A stretch of DNA of 64,000 nt from Rhizobium vallis. GTDB taxonomy: Bacteria; Pseudomonadota; Alphaproteobacteria; Rhizobiales; Rhizobiaceae. Position 1 is the stretch's first letter, and the number at the start of each line of letters is the position of its first letter. Both the position numbers and the translations under genes were made by a program. The notes beneath the pieces are model-generated. The model saw only the letters and a list, made by a program, of their open reading frames with translations, had not been told where the DNA came from and did no database searches. Where the stretch lies: NCBI RefSeq assembly GCF_003985155.1, contig NZ_ML133687.1, positions 806,001 through 870,000 of the forward strand, read 5' to 3'. Shown here piece after piece: positions 26,051 through 34,186 of the stretch.

Positions 26051-27166
26051 TTACCGGCCGGCCTTTTTCAGCACCTGCGGCAGCGATTCTTCGAGGAGCG
26101 CCATGTCAGTCTCCGGCCCGACGCTGACACGAATGCAGCGATTGAGCGGCGCCACGCCGGGCATGCGGATGAAGACGCCGTGCTCCATCAGTCCATCGAC
26201 GATCGCCCGCGCATAGACGCCGTCGCGCCCGGCGTCGATCGCCACGAAATTCGTGGCCGATGGCAGCGGCTGAAGGCCGTTTGCGCGTGCGATGCCGCCG
26301 ATCCGCTCCCGCGCCGCATGGATTTTCCCGACCACTTCGGCAAGATAGGCCTGGTCCTTGAGGGCCGCGAGCGCTGCTGACGTCGCCAGCCGGTTCATGC
26401 CGAAATGATTGCGGATCTTGTCGAAGGCCTGCGCCGTGCCTGCGGTCGAGATCACGTAGCCGGTGCGTGAGCCGGCAAGCCCGTAGGCCTTCGAAAAGGT
26501 GCGGGTGCGGACGACGTTCGGCATGTCGATGAGCGAGGAGATCGACGGCAGCGCATTTGCAGGCCCCGTCTCGCTATAGGCTTCGTCCAGCACCAGCAGC
26601 GTCGTCTCGGGCAGCGCCTTGGCGAAGGCGACGATCCGGTCGGCGTCCCACCAGCTTCCCATCGGATTGTCAGGATTGGCGAAATAGACGAGCGGCGCGT
26701 TTTCGCGCTTCGCGGCATCGAGGAGCCCGTCGAGGTCCTCGCGGTCGTTGACATAGGGAACGGTCACCAGCCGGCCGCCGAAGCCGGCGACATGGAAGTT
26801 GAAGGTCGGATAGGCGCCGAGCGAGGTGACGACGGGGGCGCCAGGCTCGATCACCAGCCGGACGATCTGGCCGAGCAACTCGTCGATGCCGCTGCCGATG
26901 TTGATATTGGCGGGGGGAATGCCGAGATGAGTGCCCAGCGCTTCTCTGAGCGCGAAATTCTCCGGATCATTGTATTTCCAGATATCGCCGGCATCCTCGC
27001 GCATCGCCGCAAAGACGGAAGGGGCAGGGCCGAAGCCGTTCTCATTGGCACCGATGCGTGCCAGGACGGCCAGTCCGCGCTGGCGCTCAATCGCCTCCGG
27101 ACCGACGAAGGGAACTGTGGAGGGCAGGGCGCTGGCAAGAGGCGTTAGGCGCGAAAAGGCGGACAT
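26051..27166 (-). CDS. HisC-like PLP-dependent aminotransferase
   Basis: The protein has 371 residues of fold-type I aminotransferase class I/II, close to histidinol-phosphate aminotransferase. Motifs are IGANENGFGPAPS near the N-terminus, GSGIDELLGQIVRL, FANPDNPMGSWW, VLDEAYSET (Asp binding the PLP ring), TFSK226AYGLAGSRTGY (PLP lysine) and the C-terminal RVSVGPETDM (substrate-carboxylate Arg). The substrate is not certain, since no his gene lies nearby and rhizobia have several hisC paralogues. The start at 27166 is chosen because the upstream extension is proline-rich and non-conserved. It stands alone. Confidence 0.87.
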   Translation of the reverse strand: MSAFSRLTPLASALPSTVPFVGPEAIERQRGLAVLARIGANENGFGPAPSVFAAMREDAGDIWKYNDPENFALREALGTHLGIPPANINIGSGIDELLGQIVRLVIEPGAPVVTSLGAYPTFNFHVAGFGGRLVTVPYVNDREDLDGLLDAAKRENAPLVYFANPDNPMGSWWDADRIVAFAKALPETTLLVLDEAYSETGPANALPSISSLIDMPNVVRTRTFSKAYGLAGSRTGYVISTAGTAQAFDKIRNHFGMNRLATSAALAALKDQAYLAEVVGKIHAARERIGGIARANGLQPLPSATNFVAIDAGRDGVYARAIVDGLMEHGVFIRMPGVAPLNRCIRVSVGPETDMALLEESLPQVLKKAGR

Positions 27167-27271
27167 GCGAAGGCAATTTCCCGGGCACGGTGATATCAGG
27201 CGCAACAATAGGCCCGGGCACGGCCAAGGCAAGCAAGATTATTCCCGCGTCTAGCCTATCAGCAGCCTACA

Positions 27272-27673
27272 TTACGCGCGGAAGATCGGCGCCCGCCGGG
27301 CGTTGATTGCTTCCATGTTGCCGACGAGGAAGTCGGTGCGAACAACGCGGCGCAGAACTTCGGGATCCAGGATGTTGATGAACCGCACCCCGATGCGTTC
27401 CTTGTGGCGGTAGACCTCCGCGCAGCCGATACGATAGGCGAGGCCGAGAATGTTGAGATAGTAGTGCTTCGGCAGACCGGCAGTGGTCGACACGATGAAG
27501 GTGGCGCCGCCTTGCGAGATATCGATGATCTCAGCGCTACGCATCGAGACGCCGGTGAGGCATGGCCGGACCGCGACGATGCGGGCGGGCCGCTTAACAT
27601 TGAACTCTTCCCAGCGCAGGTCGTAAACGGCGGATTTGACCGTGGCAAGGTGTGTAGCGCGGAGCATAGTCAT
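27272..27673 (-). CDS. PilZ-domain protein 1
   Basis: The protein has 133 residues. RPARIVAVRPC, then AEIIDISQGGATFIV (the DxSxxG part of the c-di-GMP site) and later IGVRFINI fit the PilZ domain. A canonical RxxxR near the N-terminus is not complete (VKRPARIVA), so binding of c-di-GMP is uncertain. ATG 27673 follows GGAG by 8 bases. It is related in length and layout to PilZ protein 2 of this window. Confidence 0.78.
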   Translation of the reverse strand: MTMLRATHLATVKSAVYDLRWEEFNVKRPARIVAVRPCLTGVSMRSAEIIDISQGGATFIVSTTAGLPKHYYLNILGLAYRIGCAEVYRHKERIGVRFINILDPEVLRRVVRTDFLVGNMEAINARRAPIFRA

Positions 27674-27852
27674 CTCACATTCTCCGTCATTCAGGGCACA
27701 TTCGGGGTCTTGTTCCAACCAAGGTCACATGAATGTTTTGCGCATTCGTCAAATATAAAATTACCATTTTAACGAGTTTAAACTTTGTTCCCAAGCGGGA
27801 CGGCAGGATGTCCATTATCGGGACGCGCGCTTTCACGTTTGGCTCTCTCGTT

Positions 27853-28254
27853 TCAGCCGATGAGCCTGACGGCGAAATATCCGCCGGCGGCCGTCAGCGC
27901 CGTCAGAGCGGTGCCCCAGGCCATGTCGACCACGCTCATGACGAGCGGCCAGTTGCGCAGCGTGGCGAGATTGGTGATGTCATAGGTACCATAGGCCGCC
28001 AGTCCCAGAATGGCACCATGGACAAGCGCTGTTGTGATCGACCCTGCCGACAGCGCCGGCAGCACGGCAAGCACGACGACCGCGGCGGTGAAGAACAGAT
28101 AGAATAACGCGGCGAGCGCAAGATTGGGCGAAGGCAGCATCAGCGCCCCCAGCTGGTCGCGATAGAAGCTGCGGGCGATGAGGCCGAGCCATACCCCGTC
28201 GCCGAAAAGAAGGGTGAGGAGGGTGCCGGCATAGGCGATCAGGGCTGTCTTCAT
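27853..28254 (-). CDS. DUF2177 family membrane protein
   Basis: The protein has 133 residues and four membrane helices. LLFGDGVWLGLIARSFY and AYGTYDITNLATLRNWPLVMSVVDMAWGTALTA are family hallmarks of DUF2177. GGGAG lies 7 bases before the ATG. Function is unknown. Confidence 0.88.
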   Translation of the reverse strand: MKTALIAYAGTLLTLLFGDGVWLGLIARSFYRDQLGALMLPSPNLALAALFYLFFTAAVVVLAVLPALSAGSITTALVHGAILGLAAYGTYDITNLATLRNWPLVMSVVDMAWGTALTALTAAGGYFAVRLIG

Positions 28255-28415
28255 CGTCAATCTCCCAACCTGTCTTTCTACGCGGCAAAGGCCGACCGGA
28301 TTGCCGCTCGATCGATTTCGACGCAATTTTCCTGAACTCTTTCAATGGCAGGGCGTTCTGCGTTGATCGATGATGCGGCGCGCGCGCTTCGAACGACGAT
28401 AGCAAGGAGTTGAAG

Positions 28416-28862
28416 ATGACCGACGTCAAAGTCCCTTGGGAATCATGGGTTGTGGTCTGCAACGGAGCCAAGGCTCTGATCATGCAGAATGCCGGCGATG
28501 CCCAACTGATGAACCTGAAGGTACTGGAAACCCTGAAACAACCGAGCGAACCGGATCGCGAGATCGGCACCGGCAAGCCTGGCCGCAGCCATGCCGCCGA
28601 TGGCCTCAGCGGAAGTGCCGTCGAGGAGACCAGCTGGCAGGATCAGGCTGAAGCGCAATTTCTGAAACAAGTGGCGGAGAAGCTGGACGAACTGGTGCAG
28701 GAAAAGGACGCCCGCCGCATCGTCCTCGTTGCGCCGCCGAAGGCGCTTGGCGTGTTGCGGCCCGCGCTCCGGGCCGATACGCAGGCGGCGATCTCGGCCG
28801 AATTGGCAAAGGATTACACGAATATGCCGGTCGATGAGATCGAACGGCATCTGGCCGCTTGA
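28416..28862 (+). CDS. Host attachment protein family (PF10116-type)
   Basis: The protein has 148 residues. WVVVCNGAKALIMQN at the start, EPDREIGTGKPGRSHAADGLSGSAVE in the middle, and FLKQVAEKLDELVQEKDARRIVLVAPPKALGVLRPAL near the end match the family annotated as required for attachment to host cells. The name comes from an Agrobacterium gene; the biochemistry is unknown, and the fold resembles an eRF1/archaeal peptide-release domain in the second half. AAGGAG is 6 bases before ATG 28416. A hairpin terminator follows. Confidence 0.85.
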   Translation: MTDVKVPWESWVVVCNGAKALIMQNAGDAQLMNLKVLETLKQPSEPDREIGTGKPGRSHAADGLSGSAVEETSWQDQAEAQFLKQVAEKLDELVQEKDARRIVLVAPPKALGVLRPALRADTQAAISAELAKDYTNMPVDEIERHLAA

Positions 28863-28884
28863 AACGGCCGCAGTTAAACGAAGG

Positions 28885-28907
28885 GACGCGGGCCAAAGGC
28901 CCGCGTC
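28885..28907. terminator. Bidirectional terminator, attachment gene and LysR gene
   Basis: GACGCGGGCC and GGCCCGCGTC form a 10-bp stem with AAA loop, followed by TTCC on the plus strand. It lies between convergent genes. Confidence 0.7.
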
Positions 28908-28922
28908 TTCCGTGTCGATGCG

Positions 28923-29789
28923 TCACCTTGCGGCTCGCTGCCCGGCAAGCAAATCTTCATGATCGGCAAAGAGCGCTGCAAGACGATCGATAACGGTCCT
29001 GACCTCGGGCCGTTGTCGCTCGTCGTCATGCGCAACGATCCACATTTCATATGTCAATTCGTCGATCACAGGCCCGGCGCGGACGAGCCTGCGCTCCTGA
29101 TCGCCGATGAAACAGGGGAGCACGCCGCGGCCGGCACCGCCGCGGATCAGGTGAAACAGCATATGCGGTGTGTTCGTCCAACTGGTGATCCAGTAATCCG
29201 GCTGTTCGAACGTCCATTTGTCTGCCGGCGTGATGGCTGTATCGGTGCCGAGCGAGATCCAGTTGCAGTTGGCCTCGTCATAGTCTGCCGCCTGGTAGGC
29301 CGCATGCGCCACCTTGACCGAACGGCGGATCGCAACATTGCCGCTGTCCGGCCGGCCGTGGCGAATGGCGATATGCGCCTCGCGATAAGTGAAGTCGATG
29401 CTTGCGTCACAGGTCTTGTAGCACATGCGGAAGCTGTCCTTCGGCGTCCAGACGCTGGTGAGATGGTCAGCGATGAAGCGCGACGTCCAGCTGTCGGCAG
29501 CGGTCGAGACGATCGGTAGCGTCAGCACCTCGCCGCGCCAGTCGGAGATCGCGCGCGCCGCGTCCTGCATCAGCCGGACACGATCGAGCAGTTCCTGCCC
29601 GTCCTTCGCCAGCAGATAGCCGGTCGGGCCGCGACTGAACAGTGACCGGCCCGTCACCCGTTCGAGCGTCAGCATACGCCGGCCGATCGTCGGCGCGCTG
29701 AGCCCGGTGCGCGCCGCCGCCGCCGAAAGGCCGCCGCCCGTCGCGACATGGAAGAAAAGTTGAAGGTCGTCCCAGCTCGCGTCTTTCAT
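28923..29789 (-). CDS. LysR-family transcriptional regulator
   Basis: The protein has 288 residues. N-terminal HTH: DDLQLFFHVATGGGLSAAAARTGLSAPTIGRRMLTLERVTGRSLFSRGPTGY. The C-terminal half is a LysR substrate-binding domain (GVLPCFIGDQERRLVRAGP). ATG 29789 follows a GGGGG run. The divergent small ORF at 29881 may be a target. The ligand is unknown. Confidence 0.9.
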   Translation of the reverse strand: MKDASWDDLQLFFHVATGGGLSAAAARTGLSAPTIGRRMLTLERVTGRSLFSRGPTGYLLAKDGQELLDRVRLMQDAARAISDWRGEVLTLPIVSTAADSWTSRFIADHLTSVWTPKDSFRMCYKTCDASIDFTYREAHIAIRHGRPDSGNVAIRRSVKVAHAAYQAADYDEANCNWISLGTDTAITPADKWTFEQPDYWITSWTNTPHMLFHLIRGGAGRGVLPCFIGDQERRLVRAGPVIDELTYEMWIVAHDDERQRPEVRTVIDRLAALFADHEDLLAGQRAAR

Positions 29790-29880
29790 GGATGAAAACC
29801 CCCTTTCCTCGGCGCCTCTACATCGCAAGGGTGTGAAGCCTTAGCTCAATTACTCCAGCAAATAGATGGAGGACGAGGCA

Positions 29881-30132
29881 ATGCTTCTCAACTGGGTTAT
29901 TCTCTTCAACGAACTGAAAGGCCACGATCGCCGGCCGCGCCGCGATCCTTTTGCCGATCCGCTTGACCAGCCGGAGTGGCGCGGACTTCTCTGGATCATT
30001 CCTGTTATCGCGCGCCTCACCACAAGGCGGGGCGCCGAAACAAGGGTACTGCGCCGTGACGAACCACCGATCGGAGCGAACCTCAGTTTTCGAAGCTCAG
30101 CCGCAGCACGTGGTGCAGGAATTCCGGATTGA
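29881..30132 (+). CDS. Small ORF with good ribosome-binding site, unknown
   Basis: It encodes 83 residues. GGAGG at 29868-29872 lies 8 bases before the ATG, and it is divergent from the LysR gene, a position typical of a LysR target. MLLNWVILFNELKGHDRRPRRDPFADPLDQPEWRG has some protein-like character, and one short hydrophobic stretch (LLWIIPVIARL) follows. The 3' end overlaps the PilZ gene 2 on the other strand by 50 bases, which lowers confidence. Confidence 0.35.
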   Translation: MLLNWVILFNELKGHDRRPRRDPFADPLDQPEWRGLLWIIPVIARLTTRRGAETRVLRRDEPPIGANLSFRSSAAARGAGIPD

Positions 30133-30415
30133 TCAGCATGTTGAAGCTGATCGTCACCAATTCCTCTTCGCGCTTGACCACGGTCGCGCCGATTTCGTCA
30201 TGGATGCCGAGGATTTCGAGGAAGAAATGACTCGGCATTTCCAGGTTAGGGCTTACTTCGAGCAATGCGCCGGCAAGCGTGATCGTGCGGATCAGGCAGC
30301 GTACCTGCGTTCCAGTGCTGAGGTGATGGCCGACGAAGATGATGTTGCCGGGTCTATCGAGAGTGAATTCCCTGTAAGCACGTTCCGGCTTGGGGTGTTC
30401 TGTATCGAGGTGCAT
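30083..30415 (-). CDS. PilZ-domain protein 2
   Basis: The protein has 110 residues with layout RAYREFTLDRPGNIIFVG, RCLIRTITLAGALLEVSPNLEMPSHFFLEILG, ITISFN-type end. This resembles the short rhizobial PilZ proteins, though the RxxxR and DxSxxG residues are poorly kept, so it may not bind c-di-GMP. It lies behind a possible 74-residue small gene in the same direction. Confidence 0.7.
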   Translation of the reverse strand: MHLDTEHPKPERAYREFTLDRPGNIIFVGHHLSTGTQVRCLIRTITLAGALLEVSPNLEMPSHFFLEILGIHDEIGATVVKREEELVTISFNMLINPEFLHHVLRLSFEN

Positions 30416-30439
30416 CTGAAAGGCCCTTTTAGCCTCCGC

Positions 30440-30664
30440 TCATTGTATGACAGGATAATAACGCAGGAGTGCTGACAATTGCTGAAGAGCATCATTAAGA
30501 TTGAAGCCTTCTGCCGGACCTGCCGGAGAATCGCACCGATTTCGAGCAGATTTGCCCCAAATCTGTTCATTGACAGCGACCTGCGCCATTCTTGACATGC
30601 CGGCGGTGTTCGCGCATACAAAGGGCCGGTTCGAGGCACCGGCCGCTCGCGGATGAAAATCCAT
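30440..30664 (-). CDS. Small ORF upstream of PilZ gene 2, unknown
   Basis: It encodes 74 residues. GAGGG lies 8 bases before ATG 30664 and it ends 24 bases before the PilZ gene start in the same direction, so the two may be an operon. The sequence MDFHPRAAGASNRPFVCA and a helical end FNLNDALQQLSALLRYY look protein-like. No family is recognised. Confidence 0.4.
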   Translation of the reverse strand: MDFHPRAAGASNRPFVCANTAGMSRMAQVAVNEQIWGKSARNRCDSPAGPAEGFNLNDALQQLSALLRYYPVIQ

Positions 30665-30768
30665 GGTGAAGCCCTCGCGATCATGGTCACGGCCCTTGTG
30701 CATGCTGACTGGCGGCAATGCGAGCTCCCATCTGCAGTCGAAGAGCATGCCTTGCGAAGGCTCACTCC

Positions 30769-31209
30769 ATGACGACGACTTATCCTGCCATTGAAGAATT
30801 GAAGGCCCAGGCCAAGCGCCTACGCCAGGCGATGAACGATCGCGGCACCCCGCTGACCCACAGTGCGGCCTTGGAAATGATTGCCCGCCAGCACGGCGCG
30901 CGCGACTGGAACACGCTCGCAGCTCTTGCGGCAAAGCCCAATGCCGGACCGAAGACGCCGCTCTTCGTCGGCGCACATATTCGCGGCCGTTATCTCAATC
31001 AGCCGTTCACCGGTGAAATTCTGGCGCTTTCGGCCCTGCCGGGCGGCGATCTCCACAGGATCACCATCCATTTCGATGAGCCGGTTGACGTCGTCACCTT
31101 CGAAAGCTTTTCGGCCTTTCGCCGGCGTGTGAACGCGCAGATCGATGCCGACGGCATCTCGCCGAGGAAAACCTCGAACGGCGTGCCGCATCTGGTGCTC
31201 GACCTTTAA
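30769..31209 (+). CDS. Glyoxalase-related small protein (PF20066-type)
   Basis: The protein has 146 residues. The start TTYPAIEELKAQAKRLRQAMNDRGTPLTHSAALEMIARQHGARDWNTLAA is a helical N-terminal region common in proteins annotated as glyoxalase superfamily; the second half (RYLNQPFTGEILAL, HFDEPVDVVTFESFSAFRRRV) is beta-rich. Enzyme activity is not shown for this type. AAGG is 8 bases before ATG 30769. Confidence 0.75.
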   Translation: MTTTYPAIEELKAQAKRLRQAMNDRGTPLTHSAALEMIARQHGARDWNTLAALAAKPNAGPKTPLFVGAHIRGRYLNQPFTGEILALSALPGGDLHRITIHFDEPVDVVTFESFSAFRRRVNAQIDADGISPRKTSNGVPHLVLDL

Positions 31210-31292
31210 ATTTTTCCCATCCTCTTCAGGCCGATATTTCCGGATGATTTTAACCCGGATCGGGCTTGGCCGGATATTACACGGATTTTTCC

Positions 31293-32660
31293 ATGACTGA
31301 CCTTTCCGAAGGCAATGCTTTTCTCACCGGCTGGCTGCCGGGCGTCTTCATCAAGACCGCGGCGCCGATCGTCGCGATCACCACCGTCAACGGCCTCTTC
31401 GCCGTCGTCGACGCGTATTTCCTCGGCGCCTATGTCGGCCCGGATGCGCTCTCTGCGGTCAGTCTGATCTTTCCGGGACTGATGCTGTTGATCGCGCTGC
31501 AATCGCTGGTCTCGAACGGCATGGCGAGTATCCTCGCCCGCCGGCTCGGTGCCGGCGATCGCCAGGGCGCGCAAAGGCTATTTGCCGGCGCCCATACGCT
31601 GGCGCTCGTCGTCACCCTGGTCCTCAATCTGGTCTACTGGACCGTCGGCCGGCAGATCATCGATGCCGGTGCCGCGGGCAATGCCACCGTTACCCACAGC
31701 GCCATGCAGTTCATGGGCATGATGATCGTCTTTGCGCCGGTGAGCTTCTTCCTGTCGCTGCATCTCGACGGGCTGCGCTGCGAAGGCAAGATCGGTTTCA
31801 TGACGTTGGTGACGCTGTCGGCTTCGCTGCTCAACATTCTCGCCAACTGGCTGTTCATGGCGGTGATGCATTGGGGTGTGCTCGGTTCTGCGACGGGATC
31901 CATCGCCTCGCAATTCGTCTGCCTTGCGATCGTGCTCGCCTATCGCAAGCTCCGGCCAGCGGCGCTGAGGCCCTCCGGGGGATTCGCCCGTGCCGAATGG
32001 CGTGAGATCATCGCCTTCGGAGCGCCCATGAGCCTCGGCTTCATCGGCATATCGCTGGCTTCCGCCGCCATTCTGATCAACGTCTCGCTGTGGAGCGAGC
32101 ATGACTATGTCGCGACGGTCGCCGCCTATGGCATCATCACACGGATCATGACCTTCACCTATCTGCCGCTGCTCGGTCTCAGCATCGCGCTACAGACGAT
32201 TGCCGGCAACAATCATGGTGCCGGTCTCGGTCTCCGCGTCGGCCGCAGCCTGCAGATCGCGATGGGCGCAGCACTCGTCTATTGCACTCTGGTGGAGATC
32301 ACAGTCGAACTGCTGGCGGGCCGTCTCGGCGCGGTCTTCGTCGCCGATCCCGCCATTATCGCCGAGGTCAGGCGAATTCTGCCGTGGACGATCGGCGCCT
32401 ATTTCCTCTTTGGGCAGATGCTGATTCTCTCATCCTATTTCCAGTCGATCGGCGATGCGCCGCGGGCGGCGATCTTCGGTCTGTCCCGGCCCTATCTCCT
32501 GACCCTGCCGCTCACCTTCCTGTTGCCGCTGGTCTTCGGCGAGCAGGGAATCTGGATGGTGCCGGTCTTTGCCGAGGCGGGAATGCTCGTACTGGCCTTC
32601 CTGGTGCTGTCGCAGAACGCCAAAAGCCGCGGCTGGCGCTACGGGCTTCTGCCCGCCTGA
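31293..32660 (+). CDS. MATE-family efflux transporter
   Basis: The protein has 455 residues and 12 predicted helices, a multidrug/toxin extrusion antiporter of the inner membrane. The two homologous halves start near residue 15 (IKTAAPIVAITTVNGLFAVVDAYFLG) and residue 235 (IIAFGAPMSLGFIGISLASAAILINVSLW). Segments such as GMASILARRLGAGDRQGAQR are family-typical. No clear ribosome-binding site is seen at the ATG, so the exact start is uncertain. A strong terminator follows. Confidence 0.9.
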   Translation: MTDLSEGNAFLTGWLPGVFIKTAAPIVAITTVNGLFAVVDAYFLGAYVGPDALSAVSLIFPGLMLLIALQSLVSNGMASILARRLGAGDRQGAQRLFAGAHTLALVVTLVLNLVYWTVGRQIIDAGAAGNATVTHSAMQFMGMMIVFAPVSFFLSLHLDGLRCEGKIGFMTLVTLSASLLNILANWLFMAVMHWGVLGSATGSIASQFVCLAIVLAYRKLRPAALRPSGGFARAEWREIIAFGAPMSLGFIGISLASAAILINVSLWSEHDYVATVAAYGIITRIMTFTYLPLLGLSIALQTIAGNNHGAGLGLRVGRSLQIAMGAALVYCTLVEITVELLAGRLGAVFVADPAIIAEVRRILPWTIGAYFLFGQMLILSSYFQSIGDAPRAAIFGLSRPYLLTLPLTFLLPLVFGEQGIWMVPVFAEAGMLVLAFLVLSQNAKSRGWRYGLLPA

Positions 32661-32665
32661 AATGG

Positions 32666-32693
32666 AAAAGCCGCGCTCCCTGGCGCGGCTTTT
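32666..32693. terminator. Bidirectional terminator behind MATE gene
   Basis: AAAAGCCGCGC and GCGCGGCTTTT form an 11-bp stem with TCCCTG loop, with T-run on both strands. It serves the MATE gene and the converging small Cys-rich gene. Confidence 0.85.
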
Positions 32694-32704
32694 GCCCGTA
32701 TCTT

Positions 32705-32866
32705 CTATTCCTTGTCACTCAAAGCGGCCGATGTCGCGGCGTCGGCCTCGTTCAGCGCCTTGGCGCATTCCTCGCAGCAAACCTCGACAGCATTGCCGCC
32801 GAGCTTGACGGTGACGGTCTCCGGGCCGAGTTCGCAGTCGCAGGCGGCGCATGTGGTCTTTTTCAT
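32705..32866 (-). CDS. Small Cys-rich metal-binding protein
   Basis: The protein has 53 residues with TTCAACDCELG and VEVCCEECAKAL, a CxxCxC...CCxxC arrangement that suggests a treble-clef/TRASH-like zinc or copper site. GGAGG is about 8 bases before the ATG. It lies just downstream of the AraC-family gene on the same strand, so they may be cotranscribed. The role in metal sensing or chaperoning is inferred only. Confidence 0.72.
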   Translation of the reverse strand: MKKTTCAACDCELGPETVTVKLGGNAVEVCCEECAKALNEADAATSAALSDKE

Positions 32867-32967
32867 CTGATGATCCTCCGGTTGATCGTCCCGGGATCGG
32901 GACAGGTCCATAAGATCATCGAAGGCCGCATCGCCGCTGTCGAAATCTTTAGCGATCGACCTCCGCT

Positions 32968-33804
32968 CTACTTGCGCCGCAATTGCGCCGAGCGCTGAAA
33001 TTCGGCCGGAGTCTGTCCGTAGGACTGCTTGAAGGAAGCGCTGAAATGGCTGTGGCTGGAAAAACCGAGGTCGAGCCCCAGCGCGGTGAGATCGTCATAC
33101 TGGCCGAGAAGATCCAGCGCGCGGGCAAGCCGCAGCCGTAGTTGGTAGCGGTAAAGCGGCGTCGCCTCGACCTGCTGGAAGACCTGGGTGAGATAGACGG
33201 GCGAGACACCCACCTCGGAGGCGATTTCCCCGAGTGTCCAACGCCGCGCGAGATCGGAGGAAAGCACCAGCTTTGCCCGGTCGACGAGCTTCTGTCGGCC
33301 AACGCTGGCGCCCGCCGCATGTGACGTGCGTTCGCCGAGCGAGCGACGCACGAGCGTCAAGGCCAGTGTTTCCGCCTCTAGCGTTTCGGCGACGTTGCGG
33401 CTGAGACCGTGACGCAGGAGAGCGACCAATGCCTGTGCACGCGGATCGATCCGCCGGCGCTGGCGGCGGAAGGAAAACGGTGGGCCGGCCTGTACCTGAT
33501 CCTTCGGCGCCAGCTCTTCGAGCATGGATTCATCGATCGCCAGATCGATGCAGGCGTCGCCGCCTTCGATGGGATGGCTGATGCGATATCCCTGGCCGGC
33601 GTTGAAGAACAGCATCTGGTTGGCTTCGGCCACCGTATCATTGCGGCCGACATGGCGCATGAAGACGCCGCGATAGGGGTAGACGAGGCTCGTCTTGTGG
33701 GCGCACTCCTCGTCGCTCTTGTGACGGCAGTCGCCATTACAGACGATGTCACGAATGGTGACGGTCTTTGTCTTCAGGAGCGGTGCTATTGAAAACTGCG
33801 ACAT
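32968..33804 (-). CDS. AraC-family regulator with Cys-rich N-terminus
   Basis: The protein has 278 residues. C-terminal double HTH of the AraC type: WTLGEIASEVGVSPVYLTQVFQQVEATPLYRYQLRLRLARAL and YDDLTALGLDLGFSSHSHFSASFKQSYGQTPAEF. The N-terminal sensor region holds IVCNGDCRHKSDEECAHKTS, three Cys and two His within 20 residues, which may bind a metal. An iol-operator-like palindrome sits 59 bases upstream. A small metal-binding protein gene lies downstream. Confidence 0.9.
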   Translation of the reverse strand: MSQFSIAPLLKTKTVTIRDIVCNGDCRHKSDEECAHKTSLVYPYRGVFMRHVGRNDTVAEANQMLFFNAGQGYRISHPIEGGDACIDLAIDESMLEELAPKDQVQAGPPFSFRRQRRRIDPRAQALVALLRHGLSRNVAETLEAETLALTLVRRSLGERTSHAAGASVGRQKLVDRAKLVLSSDLARRWTLGEIASEVGVSPVYLTQVFQQVEATPLYRYQLRLRLARALDLLGQYDDLTALGLDLGFSSHSHFSASFKQSYGQTPAEFQRSAQLRRK

Positions 33805-33862
33805 GGCGTCTTCCGGCTTGGACAGGCCGCCTGACGAGGCGGCCCCGGGCACAGTATCATAC

Positions 33863-33878
33863 CGAAACCGATGTTTCA
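33863..33878. promoter_or_regulatory. Palindrome related to the iol operator sites
   Basis: On the minus strand it reads TGAAACATCGGTTTCG; 14 of 16 bases equal the site at 40202-40217 upstream of iolC. The core GAAAC-CGAT-GTTTC is a perfect inverted repeat. It lies upstream of the AraC gene and covers the stop codon of the DUF1127 gene. Confidence 0.45.
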
Positions 33879-34097
33879 GTAGCGGCTGTAGACGTGTACA
33901 TCACTTTCCGTCTGCCCCCGCGAGAGGCCGATATCTTTCAACTGGTCGTCGGAAAGTTCCATCAGCGCATTTCGTGCGCGCCGTTCTGTCATCTTGTGCG
34001 ACAGCCAACGGGCTGCCGCGATTGCCGCAAGAAACAGGCCGGGATACCGCGAAGGGTTGGCGTTCCCGGCCGATATCGTGAAATTCGAGCTGTGCAT
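33876..34097 (-). CDS. DUF1127 small protein
   Basis: The protein has 73 residues. The C-terminal half ARNALMELSDDQLKDIGLSRGQ is the DUF1127 motif; the N-terminal part is basic and hydrophobic. GGAGG precedes the ATG by a few bases. DUF1127 proteins in alphaproteobacteria have been linked to phosphate and carbon metabolism and RNA turnover; no specific role can be given here. Confidence 0.88.
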   Translation of the reverse strand: MHSSNFTISAGNANPSRYPGLFLAAIAAARWLSHKMTERRARNALMELSDDQLKDIGLSRGQTESDVHVYSRY

Positions 34098-34186
34098 GGT
34101 AATCCTCCATCCGTGTTTGGATGGAGGCAGTGAACCATCTGCAGCAATGGCGCGCTGTCAGATTATTTAGCGATCGAACGCGGCTC

